DNA from: Methanosarcina sp. MSH10X1
GTDB lineage: Archaea > Halobacteriota > Methanosarcinia > Methanosarcinales > Methanosarcinaceae
Reading direction: 5' to 3'
DNA length: 64,000 nt
Assembly: GCF_004099695.1 (NCBI RefSeq)
Contig: NZ_SCHL01000007.1
Coordinates: forward strand, 1-64,000
A program made the position numbers and the translations under genes. The notes beneath the pieces were generated by a model that saw nothing but the letters and a program-made list of their open reading frames with translations, made no database searches and was not told the DNA's origin. This document shows, piece by piece, positions 46,401-55,380 of this stretch (the stretch's first letter is position 1; each line of letters opens with the position of its first letter).

Positions 46401-47597
46401 ATGCAAAAGTCAACTAATTCTCATAAGAGACGAAACAAACTAAATTTCCTGATCTTCGCATCATTTTTAGTTTTGATTCTACTGGCAAGTTTTCTTGAAA
46501 CCGGATATTGTGGTGGTTTTGAGTCTTCCACTCAGGAAACGGGATCTGATACCGAGCAGATGCCTTCCAGAACCTTTGAAGAAGCCAGGGATTCGAGAGT
46601 TACCTCAACTTCATATGAAAATTTGAGTCTATTTAATAAGATCAGACTATATCTGGATGTATATAAAGTTGGAGGAATAGTAACAGCGCTTGTGATCCTT
46701 TTTATATACCCTCGCGTGACATGGAGAGAAAGCAACCTTACAAAGAATTCCCTGAAAACCCTATATCCATTTAAAACCCGGAAAGTAGCCGGGACTGAAG
46801 GAACAATTCAGGAAAATTTTGAGTTAAGAAAACGCAGATTCCTTACTGCAATACCGATCCTCTGTATCGCCCTTGCCGAAATGCTGATATTTTTAGGGGC
46901 AATAAAAATCGCTATCTTTATACACATTGGAAGTTTGATTGCACTTTCTCTTTCTAACATATACATTCATAATCCAGAAACTCAGAAAATCTACCAGGCA
47001 CTAATGCTTCTCCCTATCCTGAGATTGATAAATCTTTCAATGCCTGTCTTTTTTGAAACAACCCTTTATATTTTTATATTCATCTACGGTTCCCTTGCAA
47101 TCCCTGTGGCAGTTATAATACTCCATCAGAGGCACTCACTTGAGCAAATAGGGATTTCGATGAAGAATATAGGAGCATATATGGTTCTTTCCATTCCCCT
47201 GAGTTTTATTCTTGGATTTGGAGAATACCTGACCATAAGATCAGAGTACTTAATCCCGGACCTTGGTTTTGAAAACCTACTTAAGCTCACAGTTATTATG
47301 GTTTTCTTTGTTGGTTTAATAGAAGAGCTTATTTTCAGGTCAATCCTCCAGACAAGGCTCGCGAAGGCACTAAGTATCAGTGAATCACTGATAATTACAA
47401 GTATCCTATTCGGACTTATGCACTCAGGATATGGAACCACTTATGAAATACTTTATACAACTTTTGTAGGATTCCTGATGGGGCTCCTTTTTTACAAAAC
47501 AAAAAGTTTACCCTTTATTGCTGTTTTGCATGGCTTTATTAATGTTTTCCTCTTCGGGATTTTTCCCCATTATCTAAGTGGCTGGACAGGTTTCTGA
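46401..47597 (+). CDS. CPBP-family intramembrane metalloprotease with N-terminal extension (cassette 2)
   Basis: 398 residues, ~115 longer than its paralogues. The extension has a signal-like helix at ~14-33 (LNFLIFASFLVLILLASFLE), ~50 polar S/T/E-rich residues and a second helix at ~83-102 (KVGGIVTALVILFIY). The core from ~140 matches cassette 1: VGLIEELIFRSILQTRL (EExxxR), FGLMHSGYG (FxxxH) and HGFINVFLFG (HxxxN). The extension probably adds an extracytoplasmic loop. AAAAAGGAG precedes ATG 46401. It is likely an active protease with an unknown membrane substrate. The convergent small protein at 47958 lies 360 bp downstream. Confidence 0.9.
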   Translation: MQKSTNSHKRRNKLNFLIFASFLVLILLASFLETGYCGGFESSTQETGSDTEQMPSRTFEEARDSRVTSTSYENLSLFNKIRLYLDVYKVGGIVTALVILFIYPRVTWRESNLTKNSLKTLYPFKTRKVAGTEGTIQENFELRKRRFLTAIPILCIALAEMLIFLGAIKIAIFIHIGSLIALSLSNIYIHNPETQKIYQALMLLPILRLINLSMPVFFETTLYIFIFIYGSLAIPVAVIILHQRHSLEQIGISMKNIGAYMVLSIPLSFILGFGEYLTIRSEYLIPDLGFENLLKLTVIMVFFVGLIEELIFRSILQTRLAKALSISESLIITSILFGLMHSGYGTTYEILYTTFVGFLMGLLFYKTKSLPFIAVLHGFINVFLFGIFPHYLSGWTGF

Positions 47598-47957
47598 ACT
47601 CTTAGAAACCAGTTTCACAAAACTGATTCTAATTTATCAGACTTTTCTCCATTTTTCTTATTAATCTTTAATGAGTCTTGTTAATCTGATTTTTTCAATT
47701 TCTAAGAATCCATATCTCTTAATTTTCTAGCTGCAGGGAAATCTAAAAAAATGCCATCTTAAACGGTTGGATAATTGGCTTTAGAGATTAAAAACCCTGT
47801 AAGAAAATTAAAGGAGGTTAAAATTAATTTATATTAGAGATTGGATGAAATTATGAAAGAAGAGCGGGTAAGCGATCCGAATTAAATGGATAAAAAGTCA
47901 TGAAGAAATTAATCTGTGGGAAAAATTAAATTAAAAAGTGAATTATGAAAACTGGGA
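47598..47957. other. Gene-free convergent spacer
   Basis: A/T-rich, no ORF with support. It lies between the CPBP gene and the 3' end of the small membrane protein gene on the opposite strand. A T-rich stretch right after the CPBP stop (~47640-47700) could terminate transcription. Confidence 0.4.
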
Positions 47958-48197
47958 TTAGATAGTCTCCAGGACTTTGCAAAAGACTATACCTCCAAAA
48001 ACAAAAAGTAATGGTATAATTGCCAGGTTTAACGAGCTATTAAGCGAATTGTTCCACTTATCGGATGCTGAAAGGACTTCTTTTATGGAAAGAAGCGCTA
48101 TAAGCCCGAAAACGACTGAGGCTCCATATTGCGGGATTCCAGGAGTCGTAACCATTGAAATTGCACTTGAAGAGATAATGCTCAATAACATATTCAT
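47958..48197 (-). CDS. Small two-helix membrane protein (cassette 2 partner)
   Basis: 79 residues from ATG 48197 (MNMLLSIISSSAISM); ATG 48191 is also possible. Helix one spans ~27-42 (GASVVFGLIALLSIKEV) and helix two ~58-78 (NLAIIPLLFVFGGIVFCKVL), with loop LSASDKWNNSLNSS between. It is paralogous to 16742-16945 (PGIP.GAS; DKWNNSLNSSLNLAIIPLLF against SKHWEDAVRVSLNMGIIPLLF). Both copies lie convergent to and downstream of a DUF1616/CPBP pair, so this is a recurring third component. No function is known to me. Confidence 0.75.
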   Translation of the reverse strand: MNMLLSIISSSAISMVTTPGIPQYGASVVFGLIALLSIKEVLSASDKWNNSLNSSLNLAIIPLLFVFGGIVFCKVLETI

Positions 48198-48762
48198 GCC
48201 CCCATAAGATACAGCAGACTTGCCCTATTTGTTGGGAAGGTATTTTGTAAAAAGAACTGCAACATATAAAAAACTTTTGTCGGGTATTAATGTTTGATAG
48301 TACATACCAATCAGATAAACAATAAGGAAAGTAGAATTAGAGCCTTTCTAACATGCGGAAGTAACCCTAGTGTGTCTGCTACAAAGACTAAGAGTTATTT
48401 TGGGATCTTCAATAGAAATATCTGAAAGATTAAAAAATGAGAAAGTGATATAAACTTTAGCTACCTTTTAAATAATCATAAAAACTTGTGACCGCGCAAA
48501 TAATAATTTATCTCGGGTTCAGGACATCAGCGACCCGCAAAGGCCAAAATATATTTTAACGTTCAAATTTTAAACAAACCTTTTTTCTATTTAATAGGTC
48601 CATTACAGTAGATAAAAATTTATACTATGATTATAGAAAAGTTTGCATGTGTATTCTAAAAGCATAAAGCTTTGATAAATTAACTCTCTAAATTAATTTA
48701 GACAAAATAGTCAATACATATTTAAAAATATATCAGAAATCGTTTGAAAAGGAGAAACTCCG
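48198..48762. other. Gene-free spacer between divergent genes
   Basis: A/T-rich, about 560 bp, carrying upstream sequences for the small membrane protein (minus) and the surface protein at 48763 (plus). No ORF is supported; GGAG at 48751-48754 is the ribosome binding site of the latter. Confidence 0.45.
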
Positions 48763-49719
48763 GTGTATAGATTAACTAATTTCATCAATAAGAGGAAAGA
48801 ATTTATTTTTATAGCTGCTTCCCTTTCAATCCTGATTTTAATGTTAACTTCTCCTGCAGCTGCGTCCGTTGATAACTGGGAGTTTTCCCCTGAAGAGCCT
48901 GTTTGTGGAGATACCATTAGCATAAAAGGGAGTACATCTCCTAAAGAAAAAGTTGATGTATATGTGACTTTTGAAAAAACCGTTCCGGTCTCAGAAGGAA
49001 AGTTTGAATACATTCTTGAAGACGTAAAAATTCCAGCGGGTTTGAATAACTTTTTCACAGTTGAGGCCAGGGGAGCCAAAGATCTCAATGTAAGGGTAAA
49101 AATGATTATATGGGTAACAAAAAGTTCAGAAGCTTCGGGAGGACTTTCCACCGTATCTCAGTCGAGTGTTCCTCCGGGTACTTACATAATAAAGATCGAT
49201 GGGGATGCTAATGAAGGAACTTCAGACGTAGATTTGAAAATTACGGCGTATCAAGGTATAGAAGCCGATTCGAAAGGGGATTTTAGCTATTCCTATGATA
49301 CAAAAGCTGTTCCTGCCGGGGATTTTGAAATAAAAGTGGGAAGCATAATGAAAGAGGTAATCATTCAGCCTGAAAGAGGTTCAGATTCGAATTCAGGCTT
49401 GTCTTCCGGACATTCTTCTTTAGCCAGTTCATCCTCTGAAAAGATAAGACTGTCTCCATCAGCAGAAAATGCTTCTTCTTTACTGTCAGAGACTGAGTCC
49501 TCTTCAGAACCAGTGGTCTCCAAAACCCCGGTAGAAAAGAACGATTCTATGGTATTGAGTTCAGAAGAAAATCCGGAAGAAAAAGAATTTCAGGCACAAC
49601 CCTTGGAAAAGAGTACTTTGAAGTCCGAATTTTTCAGGTTGTTTATGGATGAATTTTATCTACTTACGGGAGTGGGAGCAGCAATTCTAGTCCTGGTTAT
49701 ATACTTAAGAAAAAAGTGA
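48763..49719 (+). CDS. Membrane-anchored surface protein, Ser/Glu-rich stalk
   Basis: 318 residues from GTG 48763, GGAG nine bases upstream. A signal peptide lies at ~12-36 (FIFIAASLSILILMLTSPAA). Two beta-rich segments follow (DNWEFSPEEPVCGDTISIKG and GTYIIKIDGDANEGTSD). A ~90-residue stalk is rich in Ser, Glu and Pro (~205-285). The C-terminal helix LLTGVGAAILVLVIYL ends in RKK. This is the layout of a cell-surface protein anchored by a C-terminal helix, with a probable glycosylated stalk. Ser-rich stalk and signal are seen; the family and the ligand are not recognised. Confidence 0.75.
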   Translation: MYRLTNFINKRKEFIFIAASLSILILMLTSPAAASVDNWEFSPEEPVCGDTISIKGSTSPKEKVDVYVTFEKTVPVSEGKFEYILEDVKIPAGLNNFFTVEARGAKDLNVRVKMIIWVTKSSEASGGLSTVSQSSVPPGTYIIKIDGDANEGTSDVDLKITAYQGIEADSKGDFSYSYDTKAVPAGDFEIKVGSIMKEVIIQPERGSDSNSGLSSGHSSLASSSSEKIRLSPSAENASSLLSETESSSEPVVSKTPVEKNDSMVLSSEENPEEKEFQAQPLEKSTLKSEFFRLFMDEFYLLTGVGAAILVLVIYLRKK

Positions 49720-49816
49720 AATAAGAAAACAGCTTCCTCTGGAAGCCAGGATAGAAACTTTACTACTACTCGATGGAGTTGGTAAAAAATATTTGATAGA
49801 GAATGGGGGTATTTAT

Positions 49817-51814
49817 TTGAAGAAAAGTTTACTACTAATTGCACTAACTCTATTTATATTAGCCTCTGCAACAGCGATTGCAGGCGATAATGGAAAAAAT
49901 GTAAGCACTATTGGCAGTATGAACTTTACTGATAGAATGATTTATGTTCTGGATCACACCAGCAACCCTACTGAAGGAAACTGGATTACAATGGAACGTG
50001 CGTTCCAGGAAGGGAGAATTCAGCTTCCCAGTCCAATAAAACTCACATATTGCGGCCCGGAAGAGATCGAATATTGTAGAGCCTCCGGAACCTTATACAA
50101 ACTCCAGGATGAAAATTACACAATAACCTATCCATCAAATCCTACCTATCTCTCCCATCCCGTCTACCTGCCGGGGGAGAAAGTAAACATGTCTTTCCAC
50201 GGAGAATCGGAGCTGGAAGGCGTAGTGGAAATCTATCTTTTCAATATAACTTCAGATTCTGCTTGCGAAATCTGTGATATTTTCACGGCAGAAGATATAA
50301 GGAATTTAGATGTCTTATTTCACGATAGCCTGGACGGGAAGTACAGGAGATACTCTACTGTTCTCGGAAAGGATGGCGATATATTAAATTATAGCTTCGG
50401 GTCGCTTGAACCAGGCCAGTACTGCGTAGTTATTGTCCAGAAAAATCGAGATGACAGCGTGACAATCTTTTCTGCGACTGTTTTTGTAGTTACGGAATAC
50501 AAGCTGCGCATTTCAGCCCCTGTAAATATAACAAAAGGGGAGGATCTTGACATAGAAATGAACCTTGAAAATGCCCCCGATGAAGATAATTGCACCTATG
50601 GCGCTCTACTGATCAGGGAGCAGGCGTATAAAGCAGACATAGAAATAAACTCTGATGGTACCAGAAACGGCACATCGGTAATAATAAACGAAGTCGATCT
50701 TATTAATGAATTCGGCATCAACTCCTCAAATTACATGTCAAAACTTACCAGAGACGAACTGCAGACAGAAATCCAGACTATGATAGGGGAAGGTAAAGGC
50801 TCCATAGCAATAGGAGAGAAAGGTCAGAAAATGCTGTCACTTACAGCTTTTGATCTACCTGCAGGACATTATTATCTTATTTCCGGAGCATATATTCCGG
50901 GAAAAGGGGTGGTAGGGCTAGCTCAGACTGACTTGAAAATTAAATCGAGCGATAGCTCAGAAAATAACGACAGTTCCGGAAATGGAGGAAATAATGGCAA
51001 TGGAGGAAATAACGGAGGAAATAATGGCAATGGAGGAAATAACGGAGGAAATAACGGAGGAAATAACGGAGGAAATAACGGAGGAAATAACGGAGGAGGC
51101 AATGACGATGGAAGGAGTCAAGGCGGAGCAGGAGGGTCGCCTGAGCCTTCTAAGAATGTCAAATCAAAAGAACTCTGCCAGCAGTTCATTTCAAACGGCA
51201 GACAGATAAGCTTCAAATTCGTACAGGGAGCAACTGCTATCGACTACGTGAACTTCAATGCCAGGAAGAATGTCGGAAAGATTACAGCCATTGTTGAGGA
51301 ACTTAAAGCGAGATCTTTACTGGCACTCTCCGCACCTGAAGGAGAAGTTTACAAATATATAAATATCTGGATAGGAAATGGGGGTTTTGCAAATTCCAAC
51401 AATATCGGGAATGCTGTTGTAGGATTTAAAGTAAACAAAGACTGGATAACTGAGAATGACATTAATGCTAACTCGCTAGCCCTCCAACATTTTAACGGAA
51501 ATGCTTGGACTTCCCTTCCTACAAAGAAATTGGACGAAAGTGAAGGATATATCCATCTCGAAGCTGAGACTCCCGGTTTTTCTCCTTTTGCAATAACGGC
51601 CGAGAAAAGCTCAGAGGTGATGGAAAAGAAAACCGGAGAAACTCAGATATCTTCAGAGATAGAGCCACAAAGCGAAACCGATCTGACAACTAACTCCGGT
51701 ATACATTCCAAAGAAAACATTAATCCAGGCATCTCAAAAATTGCAAGATTCTTTCTATCATTCCTGATAGTCATCCTTATAGGAACGATTGTAAAGAAAA
51801 AACATCAGTCCTAG
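49817..51814 (+). CDS. Surface protein with TIGR04279-like and PGF-pre-PGF domains
   Basis: About 665 residues. TTG 49817 is chosen: GGGGGT lies six bases upstream and the result is MKKSLLLIALTLFILASA, a proper signal peptide. The frame opens at 49793. Residues ~25-380 form a beta-rich extracellular region typical of methanogen surface proteins (YTITYPSNPTYLSHPVYLPG). Then comes a Gly/Asn-rich linker (~385-435). A PGF-pre-PGF-like domain follows (~445-615: KFVQGATAIDYVNFNARKNV, LQHFNGNAWTSLPTKKLDES, PGFSPFAITAEK). The C-terminus has a helix FFLSFLIVILIGTIV and basic KKKHQS, but no PGF-CTERM tripartite end. It is probably membrane-anchored. Confidence 0.8.
   Translation: MKKSLLLIALTLFILASATAIAGDNGKNVSTIGSMNFTDRMIYVLDHTSNPTEGNWITMERAFQEGRIQLPSPIKLTYCGPEEIEYCRASGTLYKLQDENYTITYPSNPTYLSHPVYLPGEKVNMSFHGESELEGVVEIYLFNITSDSACEICDIFTAEDIRNLDVLFHDSLDGKYRRYSTVLGKDGDILNYSFGSLEPGQYCVVIVQKNRDDSVTIFSATVFVVTEYKLRISAPVNITKGEDLDIEMNLENAPDEDNCTYGALLIREQAYKADIEINSDGTRNGTSVIINEVDLINEFGINSSNYMSKLTRDELQTEIQTMIGEGKGSIAIGEKGQKMLSLTAFDLPAGHYYLISGAYIPGKGVVGLAQTDLKIKSSDSSENNDSSGNGGNNGNGGNNGGNNGNGGNNGGNNGGNNGGNNGGNNGGGNDDGRSQGGAGGSPEPSKNVKSKELCQQFISNGRQISFKFVQGATAIDYVNFNARKNVGKITAIVEELKARSLLALSAPEGEVYKYINIWIGNGGFANSNNIGNAVVGFKVNKDWITENDINANSLALQHFNGNAWTSLPTKKLDESEGYIHLEAETPGFSPFAITAEKSSEVMEKKTGETQISSEIEPQSETDLTTNSGIHSKENINPGISKIARFFLSFLIVILIGTIVKKKHQS
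50980..51108 (+). repeat. Gly/Asn-rich coding repeat (linker)
   Basis: Nine-base units ggaggaaataac and relatives (aatggcaatggagg) repeat in frame, encoding GGNNGGNNG. The tract forms a flexible linker between the two extracellular regions and also makes a spurious EEITEEI-rich frame at 50982-51209. Slippage could vary its length. Confidence 0.85.
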
Positions 51815-51886
51815 ATAATCAGTCCTAGATAATCAGTCTTAGATAATCAGTCTTAGATAATCAGTCTTAGATAATCAGTCTTAGAT
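51807..51886 (+). repeat. 14-bp tandem repeat overlapping a stop codon
   Basis: Unit agtcctagataatc occurs twice (51807-51820, 51821-51834). It is followed by agtcttagataatc at 51835, 51849 and 51863, plus a partial unit to 51886. The first unit contains the TAG (51812-51814) that ends the surface protein gene. The period is not a multiple of three, so the array lies outside the coding frame. Confidence 0.9.
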
Positions 51887-52276
51887 GCTAAGAGTATAAT
51901 GTCATAAAAACCAAAGCGAGATCGAATATAAATGATATTGCATACGTTTTCGGTTAGAACCCTATTTTTTAATGATTTTATTATTTTAGAGACTGGGAAA
52001 TTGAAAATACGAGAACTAACAACCGATCATCTGCTTGAACGTAACTTTTTCGTCAGTAGATAACAACGCACTACCAGGTTTTCGATCCAACCTTTTCTCA
52101 AAAGATTTGCGGTTGAACTCTTTCTGAAAAAAGGCTCGGTCAAGCCTTTTCGGAAAGATTTTTGAAAAGGCTTGCGTGTATCCAACGAAATGAGTCGAAC
52201 TAATTCAAGAGATTAAGAAATCAGTTACAGATATCCGACGAACTCTGCTAATTCTCAATGATAAAATATTAATTGG
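51887..52276. repeat. Spacer with REP-like hairpin
   Basis: No gene. At 52141-52150 CAAGCCTTTT pairs with AAAAGGCTTG at 52165-52174, with a 14-base loop and followed by CGTG. It matches the hairpins at 16481-16585. A weaker related hairpin (ccttttctcaaaagatttgc) precedes it at ~52091-52110. This looks like the same dispersed element inserted twice in the window. Confidence 0.6.
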
Positions 52277-53173
52277 TTAGATGAGATCCTTTAATCCATT
52301 TTTTAATTCAGTCTCTCCTCTCCACCAGCCGGAGATTTTTGAAACATCAGCTTTTGAATCTTTAACATCGCCTGCTCTTGGGTCAGCATGTACAATCCTG
52401 CTAGAGGAGCCAGTCAATTTAATGATATTCTCCGCGAGTTCCAGAACTGTTACACTTTTTCCCATAGCCACGTTAAAGACCTGACCATCACCATACTCGA
52501 GAGCCGCAACATTTGCTCTGACTACATCTTTGACATGCACGAAATCCCGACTCTGAAGTCCGTCGCCATAAATAATGAGGTCCTTTCCTAATTTTGCTCT
52601 CTCAATAAAAATTGGAATAACAGCCGCATATGGGGATTTTGGGTCCTGCCGAGGGCCATACACATTGAAATAACGCAGGCAAGTGGTACGAAGCCCATGG
52701 TTGTCATAGAACATCCTTGCAAGATACTCCCCATCAAGTTTAGAGATAGCGTAAGGAGAAGCAGGCTCAGGATACATATCCTCACATTTTGGGAGGATTG
52801 GATTATTTCCGTAGATAGCAGCTGAAGATGCTGTCACAAATTTATCGACCTCGGCTTTAACGCAGGCATGCAGTAAATTAAGGGTTCCAAGAGTGTTAAT
52901 CCGGAAAGCCTCGGCGGGTCTGTCACAGCTTAAAGGTACAGACACAAGGGCGGCTTCATGAAAGACATAATCCATGTCTGAAACCGCCTTTTCTACTGAG
53001 GGAAAGTCGCAGATATCTCCTTGAATGAACTCGATATTGTTATTCTGTGGAATGTTTCTGAGAAAACCCGTGGCAAGGTTATCCAGAATCCTGACTGTGT
53101 GCCCAGCTTCCGCAAAATATTCAGCTATATGGGAGCCTATGAAACCTGCTCCTCCTGTAACCAGTACTTTCAT
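52277..53173 (-). CDS. NAD-dependent UDP-sugar 4-epimerase (extended SDR, WbpP/GalE-like)
   Basis: 298 residues. VTGGAGFIGSHIAEYFAEAG carries the GxxGxxG; ASSAAIYG (S-S-x-x-x-Y-G) and YAISKLDGE (Y-x3-K) form the catalytic set. LRYFNVYGPRQDPKSPYAAV and GDGLQSRDFVHVKD are typical of UDP-GlcNAc(A) 4-epimerases. The C-terminus is slightly short against the ~310-340-residue family. It probably supplies a C4-epimer for the glycan; whether the acid or the neutral sugar is used is not settled by sequence. It stands alone on the minus strand. Confidence 0.88.
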   Translation of the reverse strand: MKVLVTGGAGFIGSHIAEYFAEAGHTVRILDNLATGFLRNIPQNNNIEFIQGDICDFPSVEKAVSDMDYVFHEAALVSVPLSCDRPAEAFRINTLGTLNLLHACVKAEVDKFVTASSAAIYGNNPILPKCEDMYPEPASPYAISKLDGEYLARMFYDNHGLRTTCLRYFNVYGPRQDPKSPYAAVIPIFIERAKLGKDLIIYGDGLQSRDFVHVKDVVRANVAALEYGDGQVFNVAMGKSVTVLELAENIIKLTGSSSRIVHADPRAGDVKDSKADVSKISGWWRGETELKNGLKDLI

Positions 53174-53614
53174 GCTTGCATAGAAGGGAAAAATACAAAA
53201 TAAAATTTTCTATGCAAGCCCGGAGATACACAAGAGAAGTTAAAACATTCATAGTATATGCAAAATAGAATGCCGGTAAGTAAAGGTCTTTTAGAAGAGG
53301 GAAAAATATTTCACACAAAGAGATCTTATCAATAAGGGGAGTCAAAAACCGGGAAATCAAGGACACTTTTCGAAGAAAAACCGAACCTGAAAAAGAAGTA
53401 TATCATATTCGAAATTGGGGGTTCGAAAATAGAGAATAATCCCAGCAGAAATTAGTTAGAGCTGTAAAGACATTTTTCCTCAAGGTTCTGCAGAGAACCA
53501 CCTGAAAAGATAAATCTTACGTGGAAAAAAGTGCAATGAGAATGAGTTGATGAAGGATTACATAAGTATAAATTCAAAGAAGTAGAATATAAAAAGATTT
53601 TACCAGTGGTAAAA
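53174..53614. other. Gene-free spacer between divergent genes
   Basis: About 440 bp, A/T-rich near the DUF1616 gene. No ORF is supported; small frames here (53452-53688 minus) overlap the real start. It probably holds the promoters of the epimerase and the DUF1616 gene, but no box stands out enough to name. Confidence 0.45.
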
Positions 53615-54502
53615 ATGGCCGGAAATAGAAAACTTCCTCTGGACCTGCTAATTGTTGCAGGTTTTGTACTTATTACTAACATTTTCATACTCGTGCCTGT
53701 ACTTAGCGACAGTTTCCTGCGTACATGCCTGGGTATTTTTCTGGTGCTCTTCTTGCCAGGCTACTCCCTCGCTGGAGCTATCTTTCCGGCAAAAAAAGAT
53801 CTTGAGGAGATTGAGAGAGCTGCTATCGCCTTGGGACTGAGTATTGCAGTCGTCCCGATAATAGGACTCAGCCTTAACTACTCCATCTGGGGAATCAGTG
53901 AAACTCCTGTGCTGCTAGGATTTTCAGTTTTTATTCTCCTGATGTGTGCAGTTGCATACTACAGAAGGAGATTGCTGCCCGAAGACGAAGTATTTGAGAT
54001 TTCATTCAAGACCTATTTCCTGAGCATGAAGACGGAAATTCTTGAGAAATCCGAATCAAAAATTGATAAAACAATTACATTTATTTTAGTCCTTTCTATT
54101 CTGGCTTCTATGGGTAGCCTCGCCTACATAATAGGAAATCCTAAAGAGGGAGAACATTTCACCGAATTTTATATCCTTGGGAAAAACAGGACAGCAGAGA
54201 ACTATCCTACAGAGTTTATACGGGGAGAAGAGGGAACAGTTTTTATAGGAATCATAAACCACGAGTATAGACCCGTAGATTATACAATGGAAGTAAGGCT
54301 TGAAAACCAATCTCTATCTCTCCCGGAAAGTCAAAAACATGTAACTCTTGGGCATAATATGTCATGGGAAGAACCGATTAATTTTACGCCGCCTTTTGAG
54401 GGGGAGAATATGAAGTTAGAGTTTCTGCTTTTCAATGAGACTGAAAAAACTGAACCTTACAGGAACCTGCACCTGTGGATTAATGTTACTCAGGAGGTCT
54501 GA
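53615..54502 (+). CDS. DUF1616 membrane protein (cassette 3)
   Basis: About 295 residues from ATG 53615 (MAGNRKLPLDLLIVAG), with GTG 53606 as an unlikely upstream start. Helices are at LLIVAGFVLITNIFILVPVL, LGIFLVLFLPGYSLAGAIF and two more before ~140. A fifth is at ~165-185. The outer domain is FTEFYILGKNRTAENYPTEF, YTMEVRLENQSLSLPE, MKLEFLLFNETE. The CPBP gene starts 2 bp after its stop; GGAGG in the last codons serves as ribosome binding site for that gene. Together with cassettes 1 and 2 this shows a strong, repeated DUF1616-CPBP link. Confidence 0.85.
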   Translation: MAGNRKLPLDLLIVAGFVLITNIFILVPVLSDSFLRTCLGIFLVLFLPGYSLAGAIFPAKKDLEEIERAAIALGLSIAVVPIIGLSLNYSIWGISETPVLLGFSVFILLMCAVAYYRRRLLPEDEVFEISFKTYFLSMKTEILEKSESKIDKTITFILVLSILASMGSLAYIIGNPKEGEHFTEFYILGKNRTAENYPTEFIRGEEGTVFIGIINHEYRPVDYTMEVRLENQSLSLPESQKHVTLGHNMSWEEPINFTPPFEGENMKLEFLLFNETEKTEPYRNLHLWINVTQEV

Positions 54503-54504
54503 AA

Positions 54505-55380
54505 ATGGCAACTCCGGACTTTCCACCCTCAGATCTGGAGGCAGGGAAGATCTCTCTGCCAGTTCTCGGGAAAATGTTTAAAATACAAACTGAGGAAAAA
54601 ATCGGATTTCTGAAAAAGATATTCTATACAGGCTTTCCTGTGACTGCAATTACTCTCATAGAATTACTAATCTTCGGAGGAAAGCTGAAAGAAGCCTCAA
54701 TAGCTTATACTTTACTGCTGCTGGCACTTTCATTTTCAATAGCAGTTACCAAAAGCCACGATCTAAGGAAGATCTACCAGGCTCTTCTGCTTCTGACAAT
54801 TTTCAGATTGATAAACTTTTCTATGCCAGTCTTTTTAGAAAGAAATCTTTATTCATTCGTATTTATCTATGCGCCTCTGGCAATTCCAATAACTATTGCT
54901 GTCACTCATCAGAAAGTTTCATACGAAAGAAAAAGAGACACCCTGAGGAGAATATGGATCTACCTTCCTCTATCTGTCCTTACGGGTTTTATTTTCGGGC
55001 AAGCAGAATATGTGCTGATCGGGGCAAGAGAGCTTATTCCGGATCTGTCACCAGCAAATTTGCTTGCACTCATAATCATAATGGTCTTCGTCGTCGCACT
55101 GGTGGAAGAACTGATGTTCAGGGCAATTCTCCAGACGAGCCTGGAGGAATTCCTGGGCCCGGCCGGGGGAATTTTCATTTCAAGCCTCCTTTTCGGAATA
55201 ATGCATTCTACTTACGGCACTTTCTACGAAATGTTGTATACTTTTTTCGTAGGAGGTTTTCTAGGATATCTATTTTATAGAACCCGAAGTCTTCCCCTCC
55301 TGGTAATGATCCACGGTTCGATAAATATATTTTTGTTTGGGATAATTCCGTATGCAGGTCCGGGACTCGGATTGATATAA
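54505..55380 (+). CDS. CPBP-family intramembrane metalloprotease (cassette 3)
   Basis: 291 residues, about eight membrane helices. VALVEELMFRAILQTSL (EExxxR), FGIMHSTYGTF (FxxxH) and MIHGSINIFLFG (HxxxN) are all present, so it should be catalytically competent. The start ATG 54505 follows the DUF1616 stop by 2 bp with GGAGG just upstream. It is similar to 15302 and the core of 46401. No small two-helix gene is recognisable downstream here (55381-55796). Substrate unknown. Confidence 0.9.
   Translation: MATPDFPPSDLEAGKISLPVLGKMFKIQTEEKIGFLKKIFYTGFPVTAITLIELLIFGGKLKEASIAYTLLLLALSFSIAVTKSHDLRKIYQALLLLTIFRLINFSMPVFLERNLYSFVFIYAPLAIPITIAVTHQKVSYERKRDTLRRIWIYLPLSVLTGFIFGQAEYVLIGARELIPDLSPANLLALIIIMVFVVALVEELMFRAILQTSLEEFLGPAGGIFISSLLFGIMHSTYGTFYEMLYTFFVGGFLGYLFYRTRSLPLLVMIHGSINIFLFGIIPYAGPGLGLI

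Noticed and set aside
51807-51886. Possible CRISPR or attachment-site array
   Set aside because: Head-to-tail 14-bp units with no spacers; a minisatellite.
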